DNA of 64,000 nucleotides from Heterobilharzia americana (Eukaryota > Platyhelminthes > Trematoda > Strigeidida > Schistosomatidae), in assembly GCA_944470555.2 (NCBI GenBank), contig OX104130.1:68267160-68331159 (forward strand), read 5' to 3'. The notes below the pieces were generated by a model. That model had not been told where the DNA came from. It ran no database searches and was given only the letters and a program-made list of their open reading frames with translations. A program made the position numbers and the translations under genes. Positions 1 through 13,830 of the stretch are shown piece after piece. Every line of letters starts with the position of its first letter. Positions within the stretch are counted from its first letter, which is position 1.

Positions 1-508
1 TCAACACTAATGTCAGTCAAGTCAGTGCTTCTATATGATGGTTGAGAGACTTGGCGCGTTACAAAAAGCATTTCCAACAAACTACAGACATTCATCAACA
101 GCTGCCGCCTACGCTCGCTCACTACATCCTGAAGATGAGATGGATGGCCAGGAAGAATAAGCAACAAGAAACTCTGGCTGGCTACCAGCGAATCAACCAA
201 GAACACACATTCCAACAAATATACAGAAGGAAGTGGAGATGAATTTGGCATACAATGGGAAGCCCAACTGGGGACATCACGCCCCAGACCAGGCCAGGCC
301 AGGCCCTCGAGTGGAACCCAGAGGGGAAACGACGAGTTGGGTGTGTCAGGGTGACATGGAGATGGTGTGAGGAAGAAATGAAAGGTTATGGGTAGTCTTG
401 GAGTCAGGTTGAAAGGATTGCAGAGAGGAGAGTGGAATGGAGACGTGCTACTGAAACCCTATCTTCAACTAGAAATCTAAGGGAGGATAATTAATAATAA
501 TAATTATT
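1..508 (+). mobile_element. RTE-type LINE, 3' end (cut by window edge)
   Basis: This is the 3' terminal part of an RTE-clade (SR2-like) non-LTR retrotransposon. A reading frame at 42-242 matches, with a few substitutions, the frame at 58,290-58,090 on the minus strand, which belongs to a more complete copy in KPNB1 intron 9. The later part, around 300-470, encodes the Arg/Trp-rich C-terminal region typical of RTE ORFs (a TWRWCEEE-like stretch). The copy ends in an AT-rich tail of ATA/AAT units at about 485-508, as RTE elements usually do. The frame is broken, so this is a dead copy. Its 5' part lies left of the window. Confidence 0.8.
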
Positions 509-3500
509 TTCTTTCCTGTATGGCTGAATTTCCCGTTTGCAGACTACCTATTACTCCATTCAGCATGTTATTTTCTGTTTGTGAGGCCCTGAAGATTAAT
601 GAGCATGTAATTCGGGTTATGTTGAGCATTCAAATTCCTCTTACTTTGGAATTCCTGCAGCCGGGCGGTTATCCTCACGGATGCGTAATTATGCCATTCA
701 GGAGTTTTCTTCGCAGTAACTGGGTACCATAGAAATTGAATGAAGCAGACGTGGTAACTGTATACATGCATTTTAGTTCAAAATGAGTGATTCGAAGGCA
801 AATGAATAGTTACCTGTTCCGCTGTATTACAATTACCACATGGAACGTTTTGTATTGAAAACTTAACAATGAGCATTATCATGAATAAGAAATGATCTTA
901 TCGGTTACCTTAATATCTTGATGCACTTCAGTATCTAGTAAAGGTCAATTTCCCCAAAGCATACGCTTCAGGTTACTTGTGTACTGTTGTCTGCCACTTC
1001 AAACATTACTTTGGAAATCCCAACACGGCGACATATTACCTGATTTCGAAACTTTTGTTTGTAGTATGCACATCACATTCATATATCTTTTGAGTAAGCA
1101 CTTTCTTCATGAACAACGTCAGAGTAAGTAAGCAAGGTAACGATGAATACTTGACTGCTCCTCTTCCTTATCTGACTTACTAATTGCATTCAATGTGGAA
1201 GGAAGTCTCAAAAGGGAACTGCTTTCATCCACTGACTATCCAGATTATACATCTGATGAACGTCTCACAATTTCCTCGTAAACCACCTTTCGTCGACAGC
1301 ACTGAATGAAAAAAATGTGGACAAAACAGCCACATCTATGCTAGTATTCACACCACGGATTCATCACACTTTCTAATACATTCTTTGTAATGTGTGAAAC
1401 AGAAAGAATGTGATTATTCTCTGGAATCTACCAATCAGGAATCGATAACGTCTCAACACGTACATCTATGCTTTCTACTCTCGGTAAAATTATGAAAATG
1501 AATAAATTTGTAGTATTTCTCATTCTTCTGGATCAAAGAGGTCAGTAGTATAAAAGGGCTAGAGTGATTTCTGCATTTTCTACTTTTGTTAGCTGTCTGC
1601 AGGACAACAGGTAAGCCATTCATCGCATGTTTTTCAGTCATGAATAATGACAAACTAACTTTACATGCTGCTGGTAGACTGTTGAGACTACAAAAGGTTT
1701 GGTATCTCATAAGCATAACCCACTGACGTCACTCAATCATTCTATTTTCACAGCTTGATAGCAATAAAGAAGTTTAATTAGTAGTTAAATGTAGAAGAAA
1801 AATCACAATTACTCAGATAACCAATTAAGTGAAACAAGAAAACTAGGTGTGAAGATAAAAAAAAATTCAGTTTCAGAATATGGTTACCGTAATTATGTAT
1901 CTTATAGTTGGTCGAGTGCCAGAAAGCGTACAGACGAATGCTGGTGAGTCGACGTTTGCAGGTCTTCATGTGATGGATTATGAAACTCTGTGCAAACAAA
2001 CGTTGAGAAGGAATGATTATCGGCCCGTAGTAAAGTTGCTGAATGAATGAATGATGATGACTTTCACTACTCAACTAACAGATTTGTGATCGATGTATTC
2101 ACACACCTTTGAACTATATCCTTCGCAGTAATGTCAATTGGTTTTGAATACTTTTCGTCGATAACTCAGGAGAAGACCCATAGTTTATTTGTAAATCAGT
2201 CCCAGTATTGCTTAGACAGGAAGAATGCACATTTTCTGCAGTCGGCCATGGGTAATAGTCGTTTATGTATGACCTATGTAGTCAGTTTCACAAGGACAGA
2301 TGACTTGATAGATGCAAATGGAAGTGGCCATCATGTGGGTTTTCTCATAGATGTTCAGCATTCAGTGACTAGTATACATGATCCATCAGTTGACTGGGTG
2401 AACAGAGTGTGTTCTTTGCACAGCTCTCTTTAATCTGCGTTTCAACATTTCAGCTGCTGCACTGCCTGTGAATCACAAGTCCAAATGCAGACTCTTCTCC
2501 TCCTGATTGACTGATGGATATGTAGCCTTCTGATGCATCATATGTTTACCTATGAATATCTCTGGGTAGGCATTTCTGATTTTTGTTTATTTCATCTTCT
2601 GAAGAATTAGGATTTGGAATCCTTAAGATTTCAGAGAACACAGAATGCATTTAACCTATTTTCCAGCTGACTGTTACCCAACCCAGATGTGAAAGAAAGC
2701 TTGATCAAGGCAGGTTAGAATGATTGCATTGTTGCTTCTTGTCACCCTCTGACTTCATTAATAATCTCCGGTAGTTGGAACTCGGAACCGCCCGACGATA
2801 GTCAACCATCGTGTGGTGTAATCCAAGTATTCAGTTCATAACAAAGAGGTTTCAACTCACACAAAGCATTGAAGATCAACTGAAAGGGTGTGGGGTTGAC
2901 ATGCTAATAGACTGAAGGAAGAGTCACGTTTTGTCCAGTATGAGAACAGGGATTTTCACCTAATTGTGTGTCATTATTCCTCTTCATACTGATCACATGT
3001 GTGTTGCATCTTATTATTATTATTCCTAAGAGCATTCTGTGACAGGTGACCGGGTGATGCAAATTACTAATGACTTCTACTTCATACAGGTGAAGTGACA
3101 GAAAACGTGATGGGAAATGCAAGTGAGTCAACTTTTGCAGCTCCGAACTTGGCATAGTGTGAGATGCAGAGTGATCTTTGACTCAAGATGATTGCTTTTG
3201 TAAGCACTGTAAGCAGGAAGCACATAGACGTCTGACGTCGTCTTGATATATCTCGTATACTCTAGTAGATACAGGATAGGTAGGTGAAGAGCGTTTGGAA
3301 AATCCTACCAAAACTGCAAGTCTCATGGTTATGTAAGTGTTGAAACTTAAGGAAAGCTTGTGTCAAGTGATGATAGATAGAACCAATTACAGCTGAGTGA
3401 AATCCCTTGGCCGTCAACTTGCATTTTCTCCATGTATCGAACAGCTGAACAGCCTTCAGACTGTCTACGATAGTCATCGGAACATCCGTGGATTGATGGG

Positions 3501-6500
3501 TGTTTCATCCAGATGAAATGTTGGCACCTCGTCAGCGTTATCACTTCAGTCTGTCAATGGTTACCTGCAGTGTATGACACAACCTGATGAAAATCCAATT
3601 GGAATTCAGGTTATCTGCCGTGGTTATTCCGGTGCTGACACATTGCACATGCTTTTGGTAAATCAAGGTTGGAAAGGCTAGCAGCCCGCAACAAAGTTAG
3701 CAAAATCTAATGGCAAGTTCTCAGCTCTAACCCATACGATACACAAATCATGGTTTTCAAATGTTGAAAAAGCATGCGTGTATGTCAGTAACTCAATAAA
3801 GGTAACTGTACAACTGATCACCACAATTCTATTTTGAAGCTACGGGCAGACGCCGGTTTACAGGGATAACTGTGCACTCAAACAGGTTGACTAGGTTCAC
3901 TGAAGTATGTGTTCAGTGCACACACTTCGAAATACATGAATTCATTAAAAATATTGCATTATTTACATTTCGCAGTTGTTAAAAGGATAGGAATGGTGCC
4001 CACTAGTGACGGTAAACCTGTTTTCTGAGAGTCTTTACATAATCATATTTGATATACTTATTAGCGTCTAACTACACAGTAGTTCTCACATGTACTATGA
4101 ACGGTTGAATACTTAAAGAGTTCGGTTGCGTCTTGGAAGCAAGTATTTCATACACTTGTAGCTGCTTTCTTACGCTTTGAGCAGTTGTTATCATTTGACT
4201 ATGCTGAAACACTTCGAACCTGGATAATCTCTCATACAGCGTCTCCTTTTACGCTGCTTACCAGTGTGAAGCGACAAGCATGTCAGGAGATAAAGCATGC
4301 ACTCACTATGTTCTTGGCACCCGACGTAAATAGCAAACATTCAACAGCTTTGCTTGATGATGAGTGTCGAATGGATAACATTCAACTTGACATCAAAGTG
4401 AATATGAGAGAGAATTGGGATTTGTTAGGCTAGCAGCATATCCTGTGATACGAAATTGAATCATGTTAGAAATGTTTGTGTAATAACCAAATAATCGAGT
4501 GAAATTGGACCTTTGTTATACGCTTATTACCTCAAAAGCGGACGACACGGTATTCGCTTGTATAGTGTTCGTTGTTTTTCAACAGAATAGGCGAGTTCCA
4601 CGTATAATCATGACGGTCACATTTTTGCTTCGATGCATTGGGAACGGTTATTAAGGTATCTCAGTAAGATGAGTAAACTTTTTTGTGAAGAGAATGTTTG
4701 AATGAATGTGCAAAACGTGTAGTGCAAACGCTGTCCTTCCTGCCTTCAAAATAACCTTTCTTAGTCAAATCATCTGAACTGTGGGAACGGCAAGCAATAT
4801 GTCAGTACTGCCCGCCACACATCTCACCTCTAAACAATCGAATCAGTTGAGTGATGTGTGATGTAGTGAATGTGATCACCACCGCAGCTCAATTCGCTTC
4901 TGCGAACAGTGACTACAGTAACATGCAGAGGATGATTTGGAAAAGACATTACAAGATTCGACACCAAATGCTACTGTGAAGTGTCGGAAAGCATAAAACT
5001 ATTCGATTATGAGTCATTAATGACCTTCCATTCTGACACTTTCATAACAAATAGTGGCCAAAGCATGTTAAGTGTCTGCAAACAACACGGGCCTTATTTC
5101 ACTTGGCTTTCCATGTGGAAAACGGTGAGACTCAGAACATACACAATGTTGTCATGTCTATACTGTGTCATAGTTCTTTCACTTTTTCGACTAAGCACGT
5201 ACCCACATCATTTCTATTATTTCAGATGAGAGAGGCGGGAGAAGTGTTAGACGAAGATTGTAAGCGTGAATTTACCGAATTCACTCTATAACCACAATGT
5301 TTCAGTGTCTTCGGCATATCATCATAAATATTCGTTATGACACTTACGAAATCATGTTTTGAACGGAAATTGATTTCGGAATTAACAATTACCGACAAAA
5401 TCTCGCTAAGATGGACAGGATATTATCCTTGTTAACAAAGGATCACGATCGTATAAGTAGGTTTTCAACGTCACACTGTTAACTTGATTAGACTACAGAC
5501 AATGAATGAATTGTGTCGGAAACGATATTGCGTTAATGGTAATGATCTATCACCGTATGATTCATCTGATGGGTCGATCAAAATGGAGTCAAGTTCATCA
5601 GTGTGTCAATGCGAATAAGAGTCTGCAATGAGTAACTCGACACCAGGTTTCCATTGACAAAAACAAAATCAACACAAGTACACATACTGATACAGGATCA
5701 TCATGTCTAGGCTTGTGGTTGTTCTCTAAATGAAAGACAGACCAGAGAAGAAAGCGAATGCAGTGAATGACACTTTCTTGTCTATCAGTTCAAATGCTAT
5801 TAGTTTACATCTTTTATGAAACGGTGTCAAGTATCATAAACTACCGGAACAGTGATTGGGTCCCTCGCCATGAAATCGCTATCAACCCAGTTAACTTCAG
5901 AATGTCTGTGCACACTGCACACCGTCCATTCCAAAGTGACTTTTAACTGATGGGGTAAACAGAAAGGCTTTACTCCTCGCTTGTAAGACTAAAATTTCCC
6001 AAAATGTTTTCACTTTTCAGATAACACACTGAAAACAGTACAGACACAAATTGTGTAAGTAAGTGAGGGAATTCGACGCGCTATTCTACAGATCTTTGAT
6101 AACTATTTGTAAAAGTGCATTAATAAGGTTGCAAATTCATTTCCATCTGCACAATTCAATGTATAAACTATTTATCTTTCTCACAGGTATCGCATTATAT
6201 ACCCCATCAGATTATTTTGTTTCGTCCATCCATCAATGCCAGGTGTGAACACTCCTTTGCACACCTCATTGCTAAGTCCCTGATGCCTCCTGGTTCTTTC
6301 ATCGGTTCCTTTTTTATGTTTCTTGGTTAGGGAGTGATGGAGGTTTGTTTTCAGCAGAGATAATGGCGCCAGCAGTCGACCAAGGTGCATAGAGGACATG
6401 TGGAAGAATTAAGATACAACGAGGAGTTAGTAAAAACGCGTGCAGATAGGGTTTCAGGCATGGTTTTCATGAACAGAATCGTATATGTTGACGAAGAGTT

Positions 6501-8419
6501 GACCTCGATTTCAGATGATAACAAATTCTCTAGGCCTATCAATAGGGGAAAATGAAGCTCAACTGATTTCATCATTTTCTCACATTTCAGGTCAACTTCT
6601 GATATCAACTGAATATCTAGACTTGAAAATCTAAATCTAAATGTAATTTCAGTGGAAGTGATCTGTCAATCTGCTCGTCTATTAATACACTCCGTATAAA
6701 CGTTTAATGAAAAATTTACTTATTATACATTAATGTATTTGTAATTCGTCATGTAAACTTTTCTTTGAAGTAAATATTATTCACCGTTCTACTATCAAGC
6801 GTTCTAAAATTTGACTTGTGAGATGCTTTCAACGAACTTCACTTTGTTGAAAGAAGCTACTGAATGCAAATGGATGGAAAGACAGGTATGCGGAGGCATT
6901 ACGCGCAGAAACAACGGAAAACAATAAGGTGAATGCAACATTTTACGTCGAACATCAGCGTTGAAGTTTAATTGACATTGGTCATGGAGTGCTCGTTAGG
7001 ATGTTGTCTGTGGTATATTTGTTTTGCATGAAACGCATTAAATAGTGTTGAGGAGGTGATGGATAGTGGCACGTTATGTCTGAGACAGGTGGAGGTACGA
7101 AATTTGAATCTACTGTCAATAAGTATTCAAATGAACTTACACTGTCCTTCGACCTATCAGAAGGAACATGCTTCTGATTTTCCACATTCTTAATAGATTG
7201 AAAACGTTGTCTGACTGAGTGATATTTGTGCAGCCATCAGATTACATCAAACACGGTTGCTTACAAAAAGTGAATAGGTGGCCATACATTTTAAGATTTA
7301 CCTGCAGGTCATGAGGAGTCGAGATTGCAAGTCATTTGCTGTCAGAAACGTCCTTACACTTCAAGACAAGCATCATAATTTGAAGAGTTTCTTGGTTGTA
7401 GACTGTGGGGTCACAATCAGATGGCGTGGATTTCAGCGACATATTGACAAGTGGTTGATAATGGAGCATTCATCGAAAGCTGTCCCATTAACTTTCACCA
7501 CTATTGAATAGAAGCATGTTCGTCAATCATGCAAGTCATGTAAACATACTTGACGGAGAAGAATCAGTTTTTCGTGACTGTCTTCACATATCATGCCAAC
7601 TGAGTGCTTGATTATCAAGTGTGCAACTACAGCATCCGACAAGAGAAACACGAGTTAGGATTCGTCACACGACTCGTCCTCAAACAACCACCGTTTTATT
7701 CGGTGACAAAAGTGGCGTTCACTGGCTTCCTTTCATACACATGAACCGTACTTACAAGCTGGTAGTGTGAAATAAACCACCACGTGTGATGAATGACTTT
7801 CCTTCATAGAAAACAGAGTAATGTGCAGTGATCCACTGTATGTAACATACAGTTAGTCGTTGGAACACATTGTTAGTGTGCAAATAAGCATTTGAACTAT
7901 GCAGTATGCTCAGTCAGTCGTCAGGTTAGTCAGTCAGTAGGTTAGTCAGCCAGTCAGTCGGTTAGTCATTCATTCCATCAGATGACCCCCGTGTGAGATC
8001 ACTTTCACCATGTGGGAAGTAGCGCTACAACTTATACTTCTTTGACGTTCATATTCTTGTCTATCATCGGTGCTAAAAAGCAAACGACACTTGCTTTTCT
8101 TCTTCCCTTTAATATCACAGCATTTTCTTTTCGAGAAATTCTCCACCAATACGCTTCGGATAGCGAATATTCCAATTTGTAGCACAAAGAGGTGAAAAGT
8201 ATGTGCATATAAGTTCCATTGATACTGGCTGGAAGCAGCTCATCCACGTCTCCCCAGTCATTTGGTTCGAAATTCGCATTAACGTTGACTGTGGTTGTTC
8301 GGTAGAACAACACTCTATTTACGCTCACTTCTATTCACGAATTTCACTTTGGTGCAGAAAACAGTCTCACTTCATTCCAAACAACTTGTGGTACAATTTG
8401 GAATTATCACCATGATATA
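509..8419. other. Intergenic DNA without recognisable genes
   Basis: Nearly 8 kb of moderately AT-rich DNA. All open frames here are about 100 codons or shorter, and none reads like a known protein or transposon domain on either strand. I see no RNA gene. The only local structure picked out is a short degenerate tandem repeat at 7,912-7,972, listed separately. Confidence 0.5.
7912..7972. repeat. Short degenerate tandem repeat (GTCA/GTTAG-rich)
   Basis: Three consecutive degenerate units of about 16-20 bp. Each is built from repeated CAGTCAGTC blocks followed by GGTTAGT. There is no coding frame across it. It looks like a simple slippage-type repeat. Confidence 0.7.
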
Positions 8420-10990
8420 TTGCAACAGCAACAAAATATAAGTATATACATACTCCTTTACAACATTTCGAATTGTTTTATTTTAAAAATTTAAGTAATG
8501 TGAAGAATATTAAAAACGAAAAAATTTTACATTCTTAGTTGAATTATTGAAATGGGATTTTTAACTGTTACAAAGTTGATGTGGGATTTCTGTTCTAACA
8601 CTTTTTTTCCTCACAAAATATGCTTACCAGGTAAGGTACAGTCAAATTCTTATACTTAGCTGTACGAGCATGCAGTCTTATGTAGTTTCTCCTTGTCCTC
8701 CCTGAGGAGATACATGGAGAGAGCTGTGAATGAAGTGGATGCTTACTGTCACTCAAAATTTTTGTAGCTAGTTGCTTGCAGGAACTTATATGTCTATCAA
8801 CTACAGTGTTAATCAGTTGAGCCAGACACACCACTCACTCTGCTGACGGTCTTCAAAGCCCTACGCAACATAGCATAGTCCTTTTTAAGAAGACCAGGAA
8901 AGATTAATGGGGAACAATATAGAAGAATAGGTAAACTGCAGGAATTAACAAATTCTAAAAGAAGCAGTTGAGTTTTACCAGAAAGCCTCAGTTTCTTTAT
9001 GTAATAAGTTAAGCGAAAAATTTTTTTACAAGTCAACAAAATATGGGACGACCAACAAAGGTCAGGAGTAAAACCCAACCCAAAATAGTTCACACTCGAT
9101 TTATTTTCTGCAGAAATACCATGGATGAAGCAGGCGTCATGAGATTTAGGCAGCTCACATAAGTCCTGTTTACACCTGAGGCTAAAATTAACAGTCCAAC
9201 ATTAAGGAGGGTTGAGTTTGAGACCATTTGCCACCTTCAGACAAGGATTCATTTAATTTAGAGCAATCCAATGAAGAGTTGACTGGAATAGAAACCGTCA
9301 GGTCATCAGCATACTTGATAAAATTAGTTTCAACAGAATAAGGCAAATCGTGCAAAAAAAAACGAAAACAGAAAAGGAGAAAGTACAGCACCTTGAGGCA
9401 CACCAGTTTCAGTAAGCAATGACGTGGAGCTCATCCCTTTAGGGATAGTGTACTGTTTCCTTTCAGAAAAATAGGAATGCAACCACTTTGTAACCCATGG
9501 ATCAGTGTGACCTATGTCAAGCTTATTTAACAAGTGGTCCAGGAACAGAGTCAAAGGCTGATGAGTAATCCAAAAAGGCACAACGAACATACTTAAATCC
9601 TTTGTCAAGACTAGAATCAATATTATGAAGCAAGACAGTGGCTGCATCTAAAGTACTCCTCCGGTGTTTATAAGCAAACTGTTTTGTGTCTCTGAAAGCC
9701 ATCAATGAAGTCTCAGTCACAAGGAGAAGTAATATCGCCATTGTCTTTAGAAAAGGGGAAGTTATAGCGATGAGTCGAAAAGTAACACCTGATCCAGAAG
9801 ACGGCCTAGGCACAGGTAAAATTTTAATCTGCTTCCAAGCAGTGGGTATTACGTTTTTAGAAAACGATACATTGAATATATCTGTAAGTGGATGACATAA
9901 AATATCTGCACATTTTCTAAATATGATACCAGAAACACCATCAGGACCTAAGCTTTGGGAGGGATTCAAGGACTTTAGACATTTAAATACATCGTTTGTA
10001 TTAAAACCTGGAAAGCAGCTATCAACCTGATTTTGGACATTAGGAAGGGTGAAATTAGCTTGCCGACGTATAAATGACTTGTTCAAAGCACAGACATCCG
10101 AACGAGTTTCTTTTGTCACCTGTTTTTTACCAGTAAGCTCTTTAAATAATTTCCATATATTGGAAGAGTTCTTACACAATAAGAACTTCTCGTTGTATAT
10201 AGTATTCAGACGTTTTATTTCAGACTTAACTAGGCAGTTAAGCCCTTTAACGCTAGAGTGATCTCGTGCCTTATACAACCCTTCCTTTTCTCTCCGAAGC
10301 CTCTTGAGATGAGGAGAGGAAAGTCTGTCGAATCTCATGTAAATTGTTTCAGCAGGGCAGCAGATATCGAAACGGGATCTGAGATAGCTTCTAATATTGG
10401 TCATAGTGTTGTCTAAAACTTCATTAGCAAATATATTCCAGTCCGCTTCTATAAGCATGCTTCTTAAACGTAATGTATTCTCTTGTGAATACCATCTGTA
10501 TTGAACTTTCCTGGAAAAGTAGCCAAAAGCTTTCTTGTATAATTTGCCGTACACTCTAGGCAAAACACAAACAATACAGTGGTCGGAATTTAGCAGTGGA
10601 GCCCGTTTACGGACTTCATATATGCCAGGTTCATTTGTAAATACGAAATCTATTGTGTTGTCAAGACGAGTGGAAAAGTTAACCATATTTTAATGACCCA
10701 GTGATAGTAGAAAACTGCAGTCACATGAGTTAAAATCTTCACAGACAATAGACAAGGAGTTTCCCAGAACCGGAGCAGCAAATTTAGTGAATTTATCAGC
10801 AAAAGTTGACAAATCTGAGAAACTTCAGTCAGGTGTGATATACACGTTTGTTATATATGTGTATTTGTATTTGCTCAAATGTTTGGGACGACATGCGATG
10901 GTAATGCAGTCAATTTTTTCATTAGAGAAGCAGAAGCAACTCAAGGTGAATGTCTACTCCGTGTCCGGTCAATCTGTCGAGCTCTGAAAT
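8420..10990 (-). mobile_element. LINE A: CR1/Jockey-like non-LTR retrotransposon, decayed
   Basis: A minus-strand LINE containing the end of an APE-type endonuclease and a reverse transcriptase. The endonuclease remnant (about 10,990-10,620) shows VYITPD, EDFNS and LLNSDHCIV motifs. The longest open frame (10,686-9,523, 387 aa) runs from the endonuclease end into the RT and includes LGPDGVSG and the motif A block FLDYSSAFDSV. Frameshifts then move to frames carrying GVPQGAVLSP (9,647-9,330) and the catalytic YADD (9,313-9,302). The C-terminal region runs to about 8,595, followed by a T/A-rich 3' UTR ending near 8,420. A stop lies at about 10,692 and there are several frameshifts, so it is inactive. 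The 5' part of the endonuclease and any ORF1 are missing or unrecognisable. Confidence 0.85.
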
Positions 10991-11821
10991 ATGACTTCAA
11001 ATTTAAATGCGTGTCCAGATACACTATCGCCTATTTATAATTCCCAACACTGCTGATCCACCTGCATCAGACAGTGTAAATATCAGGAGTTAACGCGAAG
11101 TATATATCAGGAGTTTGTATTGGTCAACGAGCGAGCGAAACGTTTTTTACCAGTACAACTAAACAAAAATGTTCAATAAGTTGTTACATATATCAACACA
11201 ATGCAGTGAAATAAAATGCTACACATCTATCAGTACTGTAGTCACTTAGAAACTTTCGTATGTTGTCACTGTGACTAGGATCAAATGAACAACATCCTAG
11301 GATGAACAAATTTTTCGTATTAACTTGCTTCTTGAATATTTCACACTGTGAAGGAGTGTTATTATTTACTGGATGACGTCTGGAACACGGTTGATTCTTC
11401 GCAGTTGGCCGGTGTTGTGAATGGAAAACTCTGAAACCCAATGCTTCTGCTTGTTTTTCCTCCTCTATTTGTTTGGGGTTAGTGAACTATTTCAGATACC
11501 TAGAACGCGTGTTGCGTCATTCCTAGTGCACGTTTTCAGTGTTGATCTAAGCTTCAGTTAACTCTCTCTCTTTTTATACCTCACTTATCAGGACCGTTAG
11601 TTTGCCCCATCCTGCTGTTTTATTGTGTGACTGTATGCAAAGTCATACTTAAGCCCCTCTCTACATTTATTATTATCTGACGGGATTAGGTCATCAGCAG
11701 CATTTTTCAATAGCTCAAGGGTAGCTAGCACACCATGAGTTTTCGCTTGAAGCTTGAAGCAATCTGGAGTATGAAGTGCTACGAAGTTTGTAGCAAATAT
11801 CAAAGCAATACATTCCCCACA

Positions 11822-11875
<54 letters not shown>

Positions 11876-12786
11876 GCCAAGAAGCATATTCATTCATTAC
11901 ATTAGGATCTTCCTTTTATGGAATGCATCTGTCCGCGGAAAGTAACTCTGTACATAAAAAATTCGTTTGTTATCACATGATACATCTTGTGGTAAATATT
12001 TCACCGCAGAGATCTGTCCAGTTGCAGAACATCCTGATTCCGTTGACTCCGTTTGTATAAGGATCGTTGTAGAAATGCGTAACTCACGTATGACTGCGGA
12101 GTCCTACTAAAGGTTAACTGAATAGTGTAAATATGCCCAAAATTTCTGATTCTTCGAGCAGCACAGTCAAATCTCAGACGTGAACTTCTAATACGACAGT
12201 GTGTGACTATGCTCGAGCAGACGTTCCATAAATTCTGTAATGACACAAAACAAATCCCTCTTCTCACTCAAATACTTCTGAGAAACGTCTCCCGTGGAGT
12301 GGACAGCCAACAAATGCCTGTCACCTTCACAATTCTACCGGCATTCATCTTCCTTCACATGATTGTCAACCTTCCACATCCTCACCCTGTATTTTTTCCT
12401 CTCAAAACGCAGCCAGCATTACTGGCTCATAATTCATTCCTAAAACATCTGTAGCTCTTGATAACATTTCAAATAGAATTGACTTTTCTGAAACTGCGCT
12501 GCATGCCACACATTTGAAGTTCCTTAATGTTCTAATCGGCCGAGAAGAGTGAGTAGCCATAGCTCCGGCCTCTCGTGTCATGCACTTGTCCTGTGTCTTT
12601 TCTGAGGCTAGTATATACGACTGAAGTGCTCTAGTGTATTCAACTTCGGCTGAACAAATCCGTGAATGTGTGTACTTCTGCTTTCAAGTTTCTGAATCTT
12701 ATTCGATGGCTAGTTGTTTCGGTCTTGCGGGTGTGGACATAACAATAATTCCTAGGGTAGGAAGTTCTCTACGCGGCTAGATTCTA
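10991..12786. other. Unassigned DNA with an ATT microsatellite
   Basis: No gene is recognised here. A small open frame at 11,441-11,193 (-) resembles nothing I know. The frame at 11,893-11,597 (-) is partly a poly-Asn translation of the microsatellite. Part of this stretch may be decayed 5' sequence of LINE A. Confidence 0.4.
11820..11876. repeat. (ATT)n microsatellite
   Basis: An almost perfect run of about 18 ATT units. Trinucleotide runs of this kind often mark the 3' tails of fluke LINEs, but no element body adjoins this one convincingly. Confidence 0.95.
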
Positions 12787-13830
12787 GTGGACAATCACTC
12801 GTGTGCAGTGCGACTGAATGGTAAAGTGAGGACTACGAGGAATACTGAAACCTCATGTCATCTCTTTGTTGTTCACGCTGGCTCATCAACTCACCGAAAG
12901 CAGATGAGCTTCATTTCTCAAGTTGTGTATGAAACACTCAAACCTAGTGGTACAGTAATGTTGAGGTTATTCGGTTTACCGAAAATACACAAACAGGAAC
13001 GACCACTTCAACCAGTCCTTGAAATGACAATCTTGTATAATGCGACTGCAAAATGGCTAGTAAACTTCAAGCGAACATCACACATGAAGTCGTGAAACGC
13101 ACACTTATAAGGGTAATTTGCAGTTTATTGAGTGGATACGTGATTTCAATGGGATTAATAGCCATATGACATCCTTAGATGTATCACTTCTGTTTATCAG
13201 TGTGCCTTTGATGAATGTCATAAATTATATATTCTGTGAACCAGCAAAACTGAATATAGAAATTGGAATTTTGACATTTGCCTTGAAAGAGCTGCTTTTA
13301 AGATGTGCAGTAAATGAACACTTCCTCTTCAACGAAGAATTCCGCAGATAGGCGGGCAGTGATGATTTCCTTACAACAACTAGGTCAAATCCTAGCAGAA
13401 GTCTCACCAACGAAATCAAAAGATGGTCCATTGGTAGGCTTAATAACCGTGGATAGTACATCCGTAACTACGAAGAATGAGTGCCATAGAAGTTATATAT
13501 CGGACTGGCGTGACAGCATCCATCCAGCCACTGTCTTTGCCGTCGAGATAGAACGTAACAAATTTATCACCTACTCAGATATCCTGTTGAGAAGGAAAAC
13601 GGCTGGAATTATAAGGAGTGGATGTCGGAAACCAACATCGTCTTGTCAATATACTCATTTATTGAGTTTCATTGTCTTGCAGTGCAGTATAAACAGAATT
13701 TAGTGAAATGTTTAGTTCACCGGGAAAGGGCTGCATACTCAGACAATACTATCGGTGAGTAACTTCAAATTATCCTTGATTTACCCACAAGTAATGGGTA
13801 TCCGGCAAGTTCCTAGCTAGCAATATGAAA
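12787..13830 (+). mobile_element. Penelope-like element, RT fragment
   Basis: Frames on the plus strand match the reverse transcriptase of Penelope-like elements. They include FGLPKIHK followed by a TAKWLV block at about 12,970-13,060. Next comes QFIEWIRDFN...SLDVSLLFISVPL at 13,118-13,215, corresponding to the RT motif with the first catalytic Asp. The ELLLRCAVNEHFLFNEEF stretch follows near 13,290-13,345. After a frameshift the downstream part is FAVEIERNKFITYSDILL with RKPTSSCQYTH, then a YKQNLVKCLVHR-like block near 13,690. The region that should hold the second catalytic Asp pair is garbled, and no GIY-YIG nuclease is visible. It is a short dead fragment. Confidence 0.8.

Noticed and set aside
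1240..3600. CTGATGA cores that might belong to hammerhead ribozymes, as in the schistosome SM-alpha repeat
   Set aside because: None of the CTGATGA sites checked in the window is followed by a stem and GAAA core in the required order.
9302..9313. CTGATGA on the minus strand as a ribozyme core
   Set aside because: It encodes the YADD catalytic motif of LINE A.
11597..11893. 98-codon minus-strand frame with a long poly-Asn run
   Set aside because: The Asn run is the translation of the ATT microsatellite. There is no other sign of coding.
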